From Deltaproteobacteria bacterium (GTDB lineage Bacteria > Desulfobacterota > Desulfobacteria > Desulfobacterales > JAFDDL01), in NCBI GenBank assembly GCA_019310865.1, contig JAFDDL010000105.1, forward strand, positions 1 to 10,432: DNA of 10,432 nucleotides. The letters run 5' to 3'. The position numbers and the translations under genes are program-made. Shown piece by piece: positions 1 through 6,108 of this stretch (position 1 is its first letter; each line of letters starts with the position of its first letter). The notes below the pieces were generated by a model that worked only from the letters and a program-made list of their open reading frames with translations, did no database searches and had not been told where the DNA came from.

Positions 1-83
1 TGGCGCCAGCCTACGACATCGATTTTGCCCCACTTGAAAACCTTACCGCCTTTGCCGAAGCGGCAGCCGACGGTTTGGCGTGA
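1..83 (+). CDS. C-terminal end of an unidentified protein (partial, starts before the window)
   Basis: Reading from base 3 the frame is open from the window edge and ends at a TGA at 81-83. It gives an Ala-rich tail of about 26 residues, with YDIDFAPLENLTAF in its middle. The composition (acidic and hydrophobic, GC-rich third positions) looks like genuine coding sequence. The frame-1 translation of the same bases is Pro/Lys/Leu-rich and looks like an out-of-frame read. No family can be named from so few residues. The stop falls exactly where the following NimA-like homology begins in a different frame, so the two genes abut or overlap unnaturally. Confidence is limited by the length. Confidence 0.4.
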   Translation, partial: APAYDIDFAPLENLTAFAEAAADGLA

Positions 84-393
84 AAAAATCATTGAATACC
101 GCCACATCCTGCAGAAAAACCAAAATGTTTGTTTTGAATTTGATATAAATGCTAAGATTGTAAAAGCAGAAAACGCTTGTGATTGGGGCATGCAATATCA
201 AAGTGTAATTGGCTTTGGTAAGGCGTCTTTTATTGTCGATCCGATGGACAAACGAAAAGCTCTTTATATCATTATGAACCAATACTCGGACAGACCTGTC
301 CAATTTCCAGAGAACGCAGTCAGTGTAACTGCTGTAATCAAAATAGAAATCACAAGCATGACCGGCAAACAGTCCGGATTCAAATGCTTATAA
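84..393 (+). pseudogene. 5'-truncated NimA-like pyridoxamine 5'-phosphate oxidase-family flavoprotein
   Basis: Frame 1 encodes the C-terminal two thirds of a NimA/flavin-nucleotide-binding protein (split-barrel FMN-binding fold, the family of 5-nitroimidazole resistance proteins). Diagnostic stretches are NVCFEFD, then YQSVIGFGKASFIVD, then KALYIIMNQYS, and a final IKIEITSMTGKQSG. Family members are usually about 155-165 residues. Here only about 103 align, starting at REKIIEYRHILQKN. The expected N-terminal strands, which contribute to FMN binding, are absent. The open frame does extend left to the window edge and includes a TTG at 25, but that part does not resemble the family and overlaps the tail of another protein. 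No ATG occurs before base 187. The fragment is AT-richer than its neighbours, which may mean horizontal origin. It is most likely a non-functional remnant; a short divergent but functional protein cannot be excluded. Confidence 0.7.
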
Positions 394-434
394 CAATCGT
401 ATCTCATGGCACATCAGGGTTGCAATAGAAAAAT

Positions 435-1694
435 TTATAATCTTTTCAGAAGCCTATCGTGGATGTTGTCAAATTCACCATTGGACATGATCAGCACCAC
501 GTCGCCCGATACGGCCTCGGCTGTCAGAAAATCCAGCAGGGTGTCGGTATCCGGGAAAAAATGGGCGGTTTTTCCCCGTTGGTTTAGATCTTCCACCAGT
601 TGTTCTGAGGAAAATCGCTGCCCTTTCGGCACCTTTTCCAATAGCGGCGGTTTTCGAATGCAGATAAGATCCGCATCGTCAAACGCTCCCGGGTAGACCG
701 TCTGGAACACGTCACGCATGCTGGTGTTCGTCCGCGGCTCAAAGACGGCAATGAGTCGTCCGTCGGTGCAAATCGGTTTGACGGCCCGAATGGTTTCCCG
801 AACCGCGGTGGGATGATGGGCAAAGTCATCCATGACGGTGATGCCGCGGACGATCCCTCGTTTTTCCTGGCGCCGTTTGATACCCTTGAAGGACAGCAGG
901 GCTTCAGACACGGTGTCCGTTGGAATATTCAGGTGGGCGGCCATGGCAATGACCGAAAGGGCATTGAGCAGGTTATGCTCTCCGAGCATTCGGGTTGTAA
1001 ATCGGCCGTGGGGCTGGTTGTTATGCAACACCTGGAAGTTCGTTGCGGATTGATTCACCGAAACATCGGTCAGGCGAAATATGTCCGCATGATCGAATTC
1101 GACGCTGGTCAAAACGGCCAGGTGTGGTTGAAAGTGAAGGAATTTGGCTCCCTTATCAAAAAAGGCCGTGTCGTATTCATCCCCCTCGATGACCATATGC
1201 CGGCCGTTTCCCAGCCGATAGTTGGCGTCGAAATTTTTCAGGATGCCGCCGATCATAAAGGACGGATCCAGGTTGGCGTAATGGAGTATCCAGGCCATCA
1301 TGGCCGATGTGGTCGTTTTCCCGTGGGTGCCGGTAAACAGAAGGGTTTCTTTTCCCTTGGCGGCAAAATGGTTGAGCGCCTGGGGCAGGCTGCAATAGCA
1401 GTATCCACCCACCCGGGTTGCCACGGCCTCGGGATTGTTCCGCCGAACGGCGTTGCCGATGATGACCAGGTCCGTATCCGGTGGAATGTTCTCGCTGCGA
1501 AACCCTTGCGTAACGTCAATCCCCTTTCGCGCCAAAAATGTACTCATGGGCGGATAGATGCCCTGGTCGGAGCCGGTCACCGCGTATCCTTTTTCCGCAA
1601 GCATACAGGCAAGGGCGCCCATTCCGGTCCCGCAGACCGCAATAATATGAATTTTTTTGGTATTTTCGGGAATACGATTTAGTTTTAAATCCAT
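435..1694 (-). CDS. mpl: UDP-N-acetylmuramate:L-Ala-gamma-D-Glu-meso-DAP ligase (Mpl), with internal gap
   Basis: Mur-ligase family enzyme, 419 aa, that reattaches recycled murein tripeptide to UDP-MurNAc in the cytoplasm using ATP. The N-terminal Rossmann-like segment has the Mpl/MurC signature IIAVCGTGMGALA (17-29). The ATP P-loop is TGTHGKTTT (121-129). The metal/substrate motif EGDEYDTAFFDK is at 170-181, SVEFDHADIF at 197-206, GEHNLLNAL at 238-246, and the C-terminal domain has DDFAHHPTAVRET (289-301) and EPRTNTSMRDVF (319-330), typical of Mpl rather than MurC. Between DIFR (207) and TNFQVLH (218) there are about 11 residues where E. coli Mpl, from memory, has about 62. Roughly 50 residues of the central domain are therefore missing, in frame (bases about 1045-1076). 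E. coli Mpl is about 457 aa. ATG at 1694 has a weak GGTGG upstream. The gene is divergent from the sirtuin gene. Whether the product is active is uncertain. Confidence 0.9.
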   Translation of the reverse strand: MDLKLNRIPENTKKIHIIAVCGTGMGALACMLAEKGYAVTGSDQGIYPPMSTFLARKGIDVTQGFRSENIPPDTDLVIIGNAVRRNNPEAVATRVGGYCYCSLPQALNHFAAKGKETLLFTGTHGKTTTSAMMAWILHYANLDPSFMIGGILKNFDANYRLGNGRHMVIEGDEYDTAFFDKGAKFLHFQPHLAVLTSVEFDHADIFRLTDVSVNQSATNFQVLHNNQPHGRFTTRMLGEHNLLNALSVIAMAAHLNIPTDTVSEALLSFKGIKRRQEKRGIVRGITVMDDFAHHPTAVRETIRAVKPICTDGRLIAVFEPRTNTSMRDVFQTVYPGAFDDADLICIRKPPLLEKVPKGQRFSSEQLVEDLNQRGKTAHFFPDTDTLLDFLTAEAVSGDVVLIMSNGEFDNIHDRLLKRL

Positions 1695-1713
1695 TGGCCA
1701 CCGATTTTAATCT

Positions 1714-1741
1714 ATGATATACTTGTTTGTGTTTGGGTGAA
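1714..1741 (-). promoter_or_regulatory. Candidate sigma70-type promoter for mpl
   Basis: On the minus strand TTCACC (1741-1736) and TATCAT (1719-1714) are separated by 16 bases, matching the -35/-10 consensus at 4/6 and 5/6 positions. Transcription would begin near 1707, about 13 bases before the mpl ATG. The 96 bp region is shared with the divergent sirtuin gene and is AT-rich. This is judged by eye from consensus only. Confidence 0.35.
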
Positions 1742-1751
1742 GACTTATATT
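1723..1751 (+). promoter_or_regulatory. Candidate promoter for the sirtuin gene
   Basis: TTGTTT (1723-1728) and TATATT (1746-1751) have 17-base spacing. The -10 matches 5/6, the -35 only 3/6. A second -10-like TATAGT lies at 1752-1757. It overlaps the candidate mpl promoter on the other strand, so the two divergent promoters would compete for the same DNA. Weak evidence, consensus only. Confidence 0.3.
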
Positions 1752-1790
1752 TATAGTGAAATTAATTTTAGATAACAAGGCCAAAGCAAA

Positions 1791-2627
1791 ATGCTCAGCG
1801 ACCATGTCAAACAAATATTGAAAGCGTTTGTGAACGGGACTCACCGTCTCACCATTTTGACGGGTTCGGGGATTTCCGCCGAAAGCAATATTCCGACTTT
1901 CCGGGGACCGGAGGGCTTTTGGAGCATTGGGTCCAAGGAGTACAAACCCCACGAACTGGCTACGTATAAGACGTTCTTGAAGGATCCGGACGAAGTCTGG
2001 AAATGGTATCTGTACCGAAGGGGCGTCTGCCGCAAGGCCAAGCCCAACCCCGGCCATCTGGCCATCGTTGAAATGGAGCGGCTCTTTCCGGATCGATTTT
2101 CCCTGATTACCCAGAATGTGGATGGGCTGCATCTGCGGGCGGGCAACAGTTTGAAAAATACCTATGAGATTCACGGCAATGTATCTTACATGCGCTGTGG
2201 TCAAGAATGCAACCCGGCGATCGTTCCCATCCCTGAAGAGATAGCGAACAAGGCCAAGGGGGAGGACTTGACCGAAAAGGAGCGCCAACTGCTGCGCTGC
2301 CCGAGTTGCGGACACCCGGCACGCCCCCACGTGCTCTGGTTCGATGAGACCTATAACGAGGAATATTATCATTATTTAAGCGCCTTGAAACTCGCTTCCC
2401 AGACCCGACTGCTTCTGGTCGTCGGCACATCCGGCAGCACCAATCTGCCGGTACTGGTGGCTCAGAAAATGTTGCGGCGAAACGGTATTCTGATTGATAT
2501 CAATATCGAAGAGGATCCGTTTTCAATCATGGCCGAAAAATCCGGTGGTGAATTTATCCAGGAGACCAGCGCCAGGGCGCTGCCGGCGGTTTTAAAGGTT
2601 TTCAGTGAAGCGGTTCGTAAAGCGTAA
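1791..2627 (+). CDS. SIR2-family NAD-dependent protein deacylase, class III type
   Basis: A 278-aa sirtuin, which removes acyl groups from lysine using NAD+ and yields O-acyl-ADP-ribose and nicotinamide. NAD-binding motifs are GSGISAESNIPTFRG (25-39) and TQNVDGLH (107-114). The catalytic His is H128 in EIHGN, and RPHVLWFDE (178-186) and GTSGS (212-216) complete the Rossmann core. The zinc site is C136, C140, C170 and C173; the first pair is C-x3-C where C-x2-C is usual. A57, Y73 and R76 have the same spacing as the Ala86/Tyr102/Arg105 acyl pocket of human SIRT5, so acidic acyl groups (succinyl, malonyl) are plausible substrates. GTSGSTNLP replaces the more common GTSGVVYP. The ATG has only a weak AAGG about 10 bases upstream. 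The gene stands alone, divergent from mpl and 125 bp ahead of hemL in the same direction. Family assignment is firm; substrate preference is inferred. Confidence 0.95.
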   Translation: MLSDHVKQILKAFVNGTHRLTILTGSGISAESNIPTFRGPEGFWSIGSKEYKPHELATYKTFLKDPDEVWKWYLYRRGVCRKAKPNPGHLAIVEMERLFPDRFSLITQNVDGLHLRAGNSLKNTYEIHGNVSYMRCGQECNPAIVPIPEEIANKAKGEDLTEKERQLLRCPSCGHPARPHVLWFDETYNEEYYHYLSALKLASQTRLLLVVGTSGSTNLPVLVAQKMLRRNGILIDINIEEDPFSIMAEKSGGEFIQETSARALPAVLKVFSEAVRKA

Positions 2628-2752
2628 CCCCCATCATCAGATCCCGCCGAAAAGGTCATTACGCTATTGAATATCCCCAAGGTCTTGTGTATGAATCCAC
2701 CAACATCGGTTTTGCATGGAAATAATAAACCCCTATAAAGTAGGATGTGAAT

Positions 2753-4042
2753 ATGAAACGAGATAAATCAAAAGCGTTGTTTGACAGGGCAGTGGAGCTG
2801 ATTCCAGGTGGCGTCAACAGTCCGGTGCGGGCTTGCCTGTCCGTGGGAATCGATCCGCCCTTTATCGATCGGGCTGAGGGTGCTGTGGTGTACGATGCCG
2901 ATGGCAACGGCTACATCGACTATGTGGGATGCTGGGGCCCCCTGATTCTGGGGCATTGTGACCCGGCGGTGATGACGGCCATTTCAAAGGCGCTGGAAAA
3001 AGGGACCGGATACGGCGCGCCCACCCGTCTTGAGATTGAACTGGCCGATCTTGTAATCGATGCGGTCTCGTCCATCGAGATGGTTCGAATGGTCAATTCG
3101 GGCACCGAAGCCACCATGAGCGCCATTCGACTGGCCCGGGGGATTACCGGGCGGGATACTATCATCAAATTTGACGGCTGCTACCATGGCCATGCCGACA
3201 CGCTGCTGGTGGGAGCCGGATCCGGGGTCGCCACATTGCAGATCCCCGGCAGTCCGGGGGTGCCGGATGCATTCGTATCGCACACCCTGTCTCTGCCTTA
3301 TAATGATACGGAAGCGTTTGAGACGGTCATGTCCGATAAGGGCGACCGGATGGCCGCCGTTATTTTCGAGCCGGTGGCCGGAAATATGGGACTTGTGCCA
3401 CCGACGCCCGAATTTTTAAAGGCTTTGCGCGAGCTGACCCGTCAGCACGGCAGCCTGCTGATCTGTGACGAGGTGATGACCGGGTTCCGGGTCGCTTATG
3501 GCGGGGCCCAGGCCCTTTATGACATCGATCCGGACTTGACCACCCTGGGGAAAATCATCGGTGGCGGCATGCCGGTGGGGGCGTACGGGGGCAAACGTGA
3601 ATACATGCAGCAGGTTGCGCCGGTGGGACCGGTTTACCAGGCTGGGACCCTTTCGGGAAGTCCGGTGGCCATGGCGGCCGGTGTTGCAACCTTGAATCAG
3701 TTGAAAACGCCTGGATTCTATGCGGATCTGGACAGAAAATCCCAAAGACTGGCAGACGGGTTGTCTGCTGCCATCGAAAATACGGACATCGAGGCCGTTA
3801 CAGACCGCGTGGGAAGCATGCTGGGACTTTTTTTCACGGGTCAGCCGGTGAACAATTACGAAGATGCCAAGACCTGTGATCTGGATCGTTTCGCTGCCTA
3901 TTACCGGGCCATGCTTGACCGGGGCGTTTACCTGGCGCCGAGCCAGTTTGAAGTCGGATTCATGTCAGCGGCGCATACCGATGCGCAAATCGATGAAACC
4001 ATCCACGCGGCCCAGTCGGTGTTCAGGTCGCTTGTGGGGTAG
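2753..4042 (+). CDS. hemL: Glutamate-1-semialdehyde 2,1-aminomutase
   Basis: PLP enzyme (class III aminotransferase fold) that converts glutamate-1-semialdehyde to 5-aminolevulinate in the C5 tetrapyrrole pathway, feeding heme, siroheme and cobalamin. From the ATG it is 429 aa, the normal length. Visible landmarks are IPGGVNSPVRA near the N terminus, MVNSGTEA (114-120), CYHGHADTLLVGAGSG (143-158), the cofactor Asp in CDEVMTGFR (D239), the Schiff-base Lys in TLGKIIGGGMPVGAYGG (K267), and GTLSGSPVAMAAG. An upstream GTG at 2747 is in frame, but GTAGGATGTG places AGGA about 7 bases before the ATG at 2753, so I chose the ATG. The 3' end overlaps the convergent PHP gene by 20 bp. In a sulfate reducer it would also supply siroheme for dissimilatory sulfite reductase (inference). 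Confidence 0.97.
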   Translation: MKRDKSKALFDRAVELIPGGVNSPVRACLSVGIDPPFIDRAEGAVVYDADGNGYIDYVGCWGPLILGHCDPAVMTAISKALEKGTGYGAPTRLEIELADLVIDAVSSIEMVRMVNSGTEATMSAIRLARGITGRDTIIKFDGCYHGHADTLLVGAGSGVATLQIPGSPGVPDAFVSHTLSLPYNDTEAFETVMSDKGDRMAAVIFEPVAGNMGLVPPTPEFLKALRELTRQHGSLLICDEVMTGFRVAYGGAQALYDIDPDLTTLGKIIGGGMPVGAYGGKREYMQQVAPVGPVYQAGTLSGSPVAMAAGVATLNQLKTPGFYADLDRKSQRLADGLSAAIENTDIEAVTDRVGSMLGLFFTGQPVNNYEDAKTCDLDRFAAYYRAMLDRGVYLAPSQFEVGFMSAAHTDAQIDETIHAAQSVFRSLVG

Positions 4043-4907
4043 GGCGCTGCAGGGCCTCTGCAATCGGTTGCCAATGGGTGTCAAAACCCAGTTCATCCAA
4101 TATGCGAAGGCCCGTTTCCATATGCCCGCCCACCGTATCGACCCCGTGGGAGTCGTCGCCGGGCACCACGGTGATTCCCATTTCCAAGGCCTTGGACAAA
4201 ATGGAGCGGGCGGGATATGGCTCTTGGGCGCCTTTTGACAGAGCGCGCAGATTGAGGTCGAGAATGAGGCCGTGGGCTTTCACGGCGGACAAGTTGCGAA
4301 GGACGCGCGTTTCAATTTCCGGCTGCACCAGCCACTTTGGGTAGTCGGGGTCATAAATTCGAATCAGGTCAAAATGACCCACGACGGCGGGCTTGAGGGC
4401 GGTGATCATGTCATATTGGGCATCAAAGTATCGGCCGTAGAGGTTATCGATGCCGCCGGCTGCGTCAACCGCCTGCTGATATTCGGCCGGCCCACCGTCA
4501 AAGTTGATATCATCCACGTGGTGAACCGAACCGACCAGGTAATCCGGCCGCCAAAGTGCTTGAAGCCGTCTGGCCAGTGGGATCGCGCCTGAATAGGTTT
4601 CGGTTTCAAATCCCACCAGAATCTTGATTGTTGATGCGTATTTTTCTTTCAGGTCCCGGCAGGTGGTCATGTACCGGCCGAATCGGTTCGATAGATCCCG
4701 GGCGCAAAGCCCGGCTGCCATTTCATCCGGGTAAAGATAGGCATCACTGACCGGCGGCATATGCTCGCTGATACCTACCCAGCGAAAACCCGCGTCGATA
4801 TAGGCCCGGATGACATCTTCAAGGCTGTCTTGGGCGTGATTGCAAAATTGGCCGCTGTGGCCCCCATGAAGCGAGATTCTCCGGCTCCGGCCAGGATTAG
4901 AAACCAT
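4023..4907 (-). CDS. PHP-superfamily phosphoesterase, histidinol-phosphatase (HisK)-like
   Basis: A 294-aa PHP-domain metal-dependent hydrolase resembling HisK/HisJ-type histidinol-phosphatases, which release phosphate in the penultimate region of histidine biosynthesis. Likely metal ligands are H14 and H17 in SLHGGHSG, H24 (CNHA), H49 (GISEH), E101/E103 in VGFETET, H129/H130 (GSVHHVDD), H178 (VGHFDLIR) and D251/D252 with H254 in PGDDSHG. Motif I is HxxH here, whereas the textbook PHP motif is HxH. The start ATG is 12 bases after the trxB stop, and GAGG sits 7 bases upstream, so it is very probably co-transcribed with and translationally close to trxB. No other his gene is in view, so the substrate could be a different phosphomonoester. 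The stop codon lies inside the end of hemL on the other strand. Family assignment is firm; exact substrate is not. Confidence 0.85.
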   Translation of the reverse strand: MVSNPGRSRRISLHGGHSGQFCNHAQDSLEDVIRAYIDAGFRWVGISEHMPPVSDAYLYPDEMAAGLCARDLSNRFGRYMTTCRDLKEKYASTIKILVGFETETYSGAIPLARRLQALWRPDYLVGSVHHVDDINFDGGPAEYQQAVDAAGGIDNLYGRYFDAQYDMITALKPAVVGHFDLIRIYDPDYPKWLVQPEIETRVLRNLSAVKAHGLILDLNLRALSKGAQEPYPARSILSKALEMGITVVPGDDSHGVDTVGGHMETGLRILDELGFDTHWQPIAEALQRPTPQAT

Positions 4908-4919
4908 GACTCGCCTCGT

Positions 4920-5900
4920 CTAATTTTCCTCTAAAAGCGCTTCCGGCAGTTCGCATTCGTCTTCGGGGATCTTACGTGTTTCCACATAATGAGCCGCCGC
5001 TAGAGCGGCCGTGCAGCCGTCTGCCGCGGAAATGACGATTTGCTTGGCGTATTTTTGCCGTAGGTCTCCGATGACAAAAACGCCGGGAATGTTTGTCTCG
5101 CATTTTTCATCGGTGATCACATACCCGTCAGCGTTCATTTTGGTCCCCGATGGCACCAGGGCGTTATTGGGCTTGAATCCGACAAAAATGAAAACGCCGT
5201 CGGTGGTCAGTTGGCTCTTTTCACCGGTTTGGGTGTCCTTTAACGCCACACTCCCGACCCCGTCGGCGCCCACATTAATGGCAGTGACGACGCTGTTCCA
5301 AATAATTTCGGCATTGCAGTCGGTCTTGAGCCGCTCCTGGAGGAGCATGCCGGCTCTGAGCGCATCCCGGCGGTGGACGAGGTATACTTGTTTGGCCAGC
5401 TTGGACAGGTACAGCGCCTCTTCCACAGCCGTATCACCGCCCCCGATCACCACAACGGTTTTTCCCCGGAAAAAGAAGCCGTCACAGACGCCGCAGTAGG
5501 AAACGCCTTTCCCATACCCCTCATCTTCACCCGGTATTTTGAGTTTTCGTGGATAGCCCCCCGTACCGATGATCACGGCATGTGTGGTCAGGGTGCTGCC
5601 GTCTGCCAGCTTGACTGAATGGAAATTCAAGCCCGGATCCACTGAGATAACTTCCTGATTAACTATTTTCAGGCCGTAGGATTGGGCGTGTTTGGTTATT
5701 TTCATGGACAGGTCCGGACCCCCGATATGCTCGATTCCCGGATAATTATCTACATCGTCCGTGAGGGCCAGCTGCCCCCCCGTGACGCCTTTTTCAATGA
5801 GAACGGCTTTCATGGCCGCCCTCATGGCATATATGCCGGCGCTCAATCCACCCGGACCGCCGCCGATTATGATGACATCATAGGCTTCGTTATCCGCCAT
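4920..5900 (-). CDS. trxB: Thioredoxin-disulfide reductase (NADPH)
   Basis: A 326-aa flavoprotein that transfers electrons from NADPH through FAD and a CxxC disulfide to thioredoxin, in the cytoplasm. FAD motif: VIIIGGGPGGLSAGIYAMRA (9-28). Redox site: C136-G-V-C139 followed by DGFFF (E. coli has CATC). NADPH domain: VIGGGDTAVEEA (151-162) and VHRRDALRAG (175-184), the HRRxxxR pattern of NADPH-dependent members. Second FAD motif: GVFVIGDLRQK (273-283). The open frame extends upstream to 6053, but ATG 5900 has AAGGAG 8 bases upstream and begins right before the FAD motif, so the longer form is rejected. A PHP hydrolase gene follows 12 bp downstream. No thioredoxin gene is in the window. The acidic tail PEDECELPEALLEEN is a few residues longer than E. 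coli TrxB. Confidence 0.96.
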   Translation of the reverse strand: MADNEAYDVIIIGGGPGGLSAGIYAMRAAMKAVLIEKGVTGGQLALTDDVDNYPGIEHIGGPDLSMKITKHAQSYGLKIVNQEVISVDPGLNFHSVKLADGSTLTTHAVIIGTGGYPRKLKIPGEDEGYGKGVSYCGVCDGFFFRGKTVVVIGGGDTAVEEALYLSKLAKQVYLVHRRDALRAGMLLQERLKTDCNAEIIWNSVVTAINVGADGVGSVALKDTQTGEKSQLTTDGVFIFVGFKPNNALVPSGTKMNADGYVITDEKCETNIPGVFVIGDLRQKYAKQIVISAADGCTAALAAAHYVETRKIPEDECELPEALLEEN

Positions 5901-5937
5901 CGAAAATCTCCTTTTATTATTAAAATCGTATCCAAAT

Positions 5938-5966
5938 AACTTAACGCAGCCCAATTGGCCCGTCAA
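5938..5966 (-). promoter_or_regulatory. Candidate promoter for trxB and the PHP gene
   Basis: On the minus strand TTGACG (5966-5961, 5/6 of the -35 consensus) is 17 bases from TAAGTT (5943-5938, 3/6 of the -10). Transcription would start near 5931, about 30 bases ahead of the trxB ATG and upstream of its AAGGAG ribosome binding site. The -10 is weak, so this is tentative. Confidence 0.35.
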
Positions 5967-5996
5967 CTGAAAAGCTGAGAAAAGCCTAGAATCTCC

Positions 5997-6026
5997 TTGA
6001 CTTCGGCTCACCCGCCTTGGTAGCTT
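5997..6026 (+). promoter_or_regulatory. Candidate promoter for the S8 protease gene
   Basis: TTGACT (5997-6002, 5/6 of -35) and TAGCTT (6021-6026, 3/6 of -10) are 18 bases apart. The implied start near 6033 coincides with the left arm of a 7-bp helix in the leader. The -10 is poor, so a different sigma factor or site is possible. Confidence 0.25.
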
Positions 6027-6032
6027 TTTCGA

Positions 6033-6108
6033 GGTTTGGAAAACGGCACTCATAAAGGCTCGCGCAGGAAAGCGAACCCTAAACCGTTACGAGTTGAGAT
6101 TGGATGTT
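6033..6108 (+). promoter_or_regulatory. Potentially structured leader of the S8 protease gene
   Basis: GGTTTGG (6033-6039) can pair with CTAAACC (6079-6085), seven pairs including one G-U. Inside it TCGC (6060-6063) pairs with GCGA (6072-6075) around an 8-base loop. An alternative helix, AACGG (6042-6046) with CCGTT (6084-6088), uses two of the same bases and excludes the first. The segment also vaguely recalls c-di-GMP-I (GEMM) riboswitch elements: GGCA near 6045-6048 and CCTAAACC at 6078-6085. The conserved GACGCAAAGC core and the GNRA hairpin are not present as such, so I do not call a riboswitch. What is seen is base pairing only; a regulatory role is inference. Confidence 0.25.

Noticed and set aside
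813..1682. 289-codon open frame antisense to mpl
   Set aside because: No recognisable motifs, while the minus strand encodes a clear Mur ligase over the same bases.
1707..2372. 221-codon minus-strand open frame over the sirtuin gene
   Set aside because: It lies antisense to strongly conserved sirtuin motifs, and its N-terminal part is low-complexity and non-homologous by eye.
5901..6053. 51-codon N-terminal extension of trxB
   Set aside because: The extension lacks homology, and a strong AAGGAG sits 8 bases before ATG 5900, immediately upstream of the FAD-binding motif.
6042..6088. c-di-GMP-I (GEMM) riboswitch
   Set aside because: Only scattered similarity (GGCA, CCTAAACC). The GNRA-capped hairpin and the GACGCAAAGC core are missing, so no riboswitch is called.
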